Part shown: piece by piece, positions 8,076-9,722 of the stretch | How positions within the stretch are numbered: position 1 is the first letter of the stretch | How the letters are laid out: every line of letters begins with the position of its first letter | Assembly: GCA_965371355.1 (NCBI GenBank) | Contig: CBDUYD010000109.1 | Coordinates: 1 to 9,722 of the forward strand | Direction: 5' to 3' | From: JASJHI01 sp965371355 | GTDB lineage: Bacteria > Actinomycetota > Acidimicrobiia > Acidimicrobiales > Ilumatobacteraceae | DNA: 9,722 nucleotides | Notes under the pieces: model-generated | Databases searched by the model: none | What the model was told of the DNA's origin: nothing | What the model saw: the letters and a program-made list of their open reading frames with translations, nothing else | Translations under genes and position numbers: made by a program

Positions 8076-8082
8076 CGGGTCG

Positions 8083-9722
8083 ATGGCCGACATCGCTCCT
8101 TTCGCCTACACCGATCTCCTGCCGCTCGGCGACGACACGACCGAATACCGGCTCGTGTCCACCGCGGGTGTCTCCACGTTCGACACCGAGGCCGGCACGT
8201 TTCTCAGGGTCGACCACGAAGCGCTGCGGCTACTCACCGCTGAGGCGATGCGCGACATCGCCCACTTCCTGCGCAGCGATCACCTCGCCCAACTCGCCAA
8301 GATCCTCGACGATCCCGAGGCGTCCGACAACGACAAGTTCGTCGCCCTCGACCTGCTGAAGAACGCGGCGATCGCGGCTGGCGGCGTGCTGCCGATGTGC
8401 CAGGACACGGGGACGGCGATCGTCAAGGCGAAGAAGGGCCAGTTCGTCTTCACCGGCGGTGGCGACGAGGTGGCGATCGCGCGCGGGATCTTCGACACGT
8501 ACCAGACGTCGAATCTGCGATACAGCCAGATGGCGCCGCTCGACATGTACACCGAGGAGAACACGGGTACGAACCTGCCCGCCGAGATCAAGATCGCGGC
8601 GGTCGACGGCAACGCCTACAAGTTCCTGTTCCTGGCGAAGGGCGGCGGCTCGGCCAACAAGACCTTCCTCTACCAGGAGACCAAGGCGCTGCTCAACGAA
8701 AAGACATTGCTGCCGTGGGTGTTCGACAAGATGCAATCGCTCGGCACGTCGGCATGTCCGCCCTACCACCTCGCCGTCGTCATCGGCGGGACCTCGGCCG
8801 AGTTCACGGTCGAGACGGCGAAGCTGGCGTCGACGCACTACCTCGATCACCTCCCGACGTCGGGTTCCGAACTCGGGAACGGCTTCCGCGACCTCGAGCT
8901 CGAGAAGACGCTGCTGAGGCTCGCCCAGACGACGGGGATCGGGGCGCAGTTCGGCGGCAAGTACTTCTGCCACGACGTGCGTGTGATCCGTCTCCCGCGC
9001 CACGGCGCCTCCAACCCGGTCGCGCTCGCCGTGTCGTGTTCGGCCGACCGTCAGGCGCTCGGCAAGATCACCGAGGAGGGCATCTTCCTCGAGCAGCTCG
9101 AGACCGACCCGGCGCGTTTCCTCCCCGACGTCACACCCGAGGTGCTCGACGGTGAGGACATCGAGACGAGCCCGGCGGTGCACATCGACCTCGACCGGCC
9201 GATGGACGAGGTCCGCGCCGAGCTGAGCAAGTTGCCGGTGACGACGAGGGTGATGCTGACCGGGCCGATGGTGGTCGCCCGCGACATCGCCCACGCCAAG
9301 ATCAAGGAGCGCCTCGACGCCGGCGAGCCGATGCCCGAGTACTTCCGCGATCACGCGGTGTACTACGCGGGTCCGGCCAAGACGCCCGAGGGATACGCGT
9401 CGGGGTCGTTCGGGCCGACGACCGCTGGCCGGATGGATTCATACGTCGAGCAGTTCCAGGCGCTCGGTGGGTCGATGGTGATGCTGGCGAAGGGGAACCG
9501 GTCGCGGCAGGTGACCGACTCGTGCGAGGCGCACGGCGGGTTCTACCTCGGGTCGATCGGAGGACCGGCGGCGCGGCTGGCACTCGACAACATCCGCAAG
9601 GTCGACGTGCTCGAGTACCCCGAGCTCGGGATGGAAGCGGTCTGGAAGATCGACGTCGAGAACTTCCCGGCGTTCGTCATCGTCGACGACAAGGGCAACG
9701 ACTTCTACGCCGACGTCCGGGC
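8083..9722 (+). CDS. fumA: Class I fumarate hydratase (iron-sulfur), last residues cut by window edge
   Basis: Catalyses the reversible hydration of fumarate to L-malate in the TCA cycle. It is a single-chain class I enzyme (FumA/FumB type) with fused alpha and beta domains. The [4Fe-4S] cysteines are at C106 (GGVLPMCQDTGTA), C225 (GTSACPPYHL) and C319 (ALAVSCSADRQ), almost exactly the spacing of E. coli FumA (105, 224, 318, as I recall it). The C-terminal domain shows AGPAKTPEGYASGSFGPTTA (about 430-449) and KGNRSRQVTDSCEAHGGFYL (about 469-488), which belong to the beta-domain active site. Some 546 residues are visible against about 548 in E. coli FumA, so only a few codons are missing past 9722. 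The ATG at 8083 is set by TAGGCT 7 nt upstream; there is no Shine-Dalgarno sequence. Class I enzymes are oxygen-sensitive; whether the genome also has a class II fumarase cannot be seen here. Other 2-hydroxyacid dehydratases of this family are a remote alternative. Confidence 0.93.
   Translation, partial: MADIAPFAYTDLLPLGDDTTEYRLVSTAGVSTFDTEAGTFLRVDHEALRLLTAEAMRDIAHFLRSDHLAQLAKILDDPEASDNDKFVALDLLKNAAIAAGGVLPMCQDTGTAIVKAKKGQFVFTGGGDEVAIARGIFDTYQTSNLRYSQMAPLDMYTEENTGTNLPAEIKIAAVDGNAYKFLFLAKGGGSANKTFLYQETKALLNEKTLLPWVFDKMQSLGTSACPPYHLAVVIGGTSAEFTVETAKLASTHYLDHLPTSGSELGNGFRDLELEKTLLRLAQTTGIGAQFGGKYFCHDVRVIRLPRHGASNPVALAVSCSADRQALGKITEEGIFLEQLETDPARFLPDVTPEVLDGEDIETSPAVHIDLDRPMDEVRAELSKLPVTTRVMLTGPMVVARDIAHAKIKERLDAGEPMPEYFRDHAVYYAGPAKTPEGYASGSFGPTTAGRMDSYVEQFQALGGSMVMLAKGNRSRQVTDSCEAHGGFYLGSIGGPAARLALDNIRKVDVLEYPELGMEAVWKIDVENFPAFVIVDDKGNDFYADVR

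Noticed and set aside
8059..8082. Terminator between the TSUP gene and the fumarase gene
   Set aside because: The 24-bp gap has no inverted repeat or T-run; only the candidate -10 is visible.
8230..9354. 374-codon minus-strand frame opposite the fumarase gene
   Set aside because: No recognisable family; the plus-strand fumarase is intact with its three cluster cysteines.

Overview
The window is GC-rich throughout and densely coded, with strong G/C preference at third codon positions. It uses GTG starts, and three genes have a TAnnnT -10 element only 7-8 nt before the start codon, so they look leaderless. These traits, together with the gene content, suggest a high-GC actinobacterial chromosome. 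An Acidimicrobiia/Ilumatobacter-like lineage is my best guess, but that rests on overall impression and not on a search. I see no tRNA, rRNA, CRISPR array, insertion sequence or other mobile element, and no non-coding stretch longer than about 115 bases.

Left part (1-3409, minus strand): a compact catabolic operon transcribed right to left. It encodes a nitrilase-fold beta-ureidopropionase, a dihydropyrimidinase (stop and start overlap as ATGA), and, 45 bp further on, a CoA-acylating methylmalonate-semialdehyde dehydrogenase that runs off the left edge. These would be the second, third and last steps of reductive pyrimidine breakdown. Uracil would end as acetyl-CoA via beta-alanine and malonate semialdehyde, and thymine as propionyl-CoA via beta-aminoisobutyrate and methylmalonate semialdehyde. 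The first enzyme (dihydropyrimidine dehydrogenase) and the aminotransferase are not in the window. A plausible -35/-10 promoter and an inverted repeat lie just upstream of the operon.

Middle (3426-4815): two divergent, poorly characterised genes with 64 bp between their GTG starts. The minus-strand gene encodes a 270-residue protein resembling the IF-2B/MtnA isomerase fold. The plus-strand gene encodes a 170-residue thioredoxin-fold-like protein that lacks the CxxC motif. Both appear to be read from leaderless promoters.

Right part (4303-9722, plus strand): the thioredoxin-like gene is followed 4 bp later by hrpB, an ATP-dependent DEAH-type helicase. Next comes a TSUP (TauE/SafE-family) membrane protein whose start overlaps the hrpB stop by one base. 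After a 24-bp gap with its own leaderless promoter comes a single-chain class I [4Fe-4S] fumarate hydratase, cut by the right edge only a few residues before its expected end.

I found no convincing undescribed system. The points most worth a second look are the divergent IF-2B-like/thioredoxin-like pair, the recurring leaderless promoter pattern, and the inverted repeat around the pyrimidine-operon promoter.
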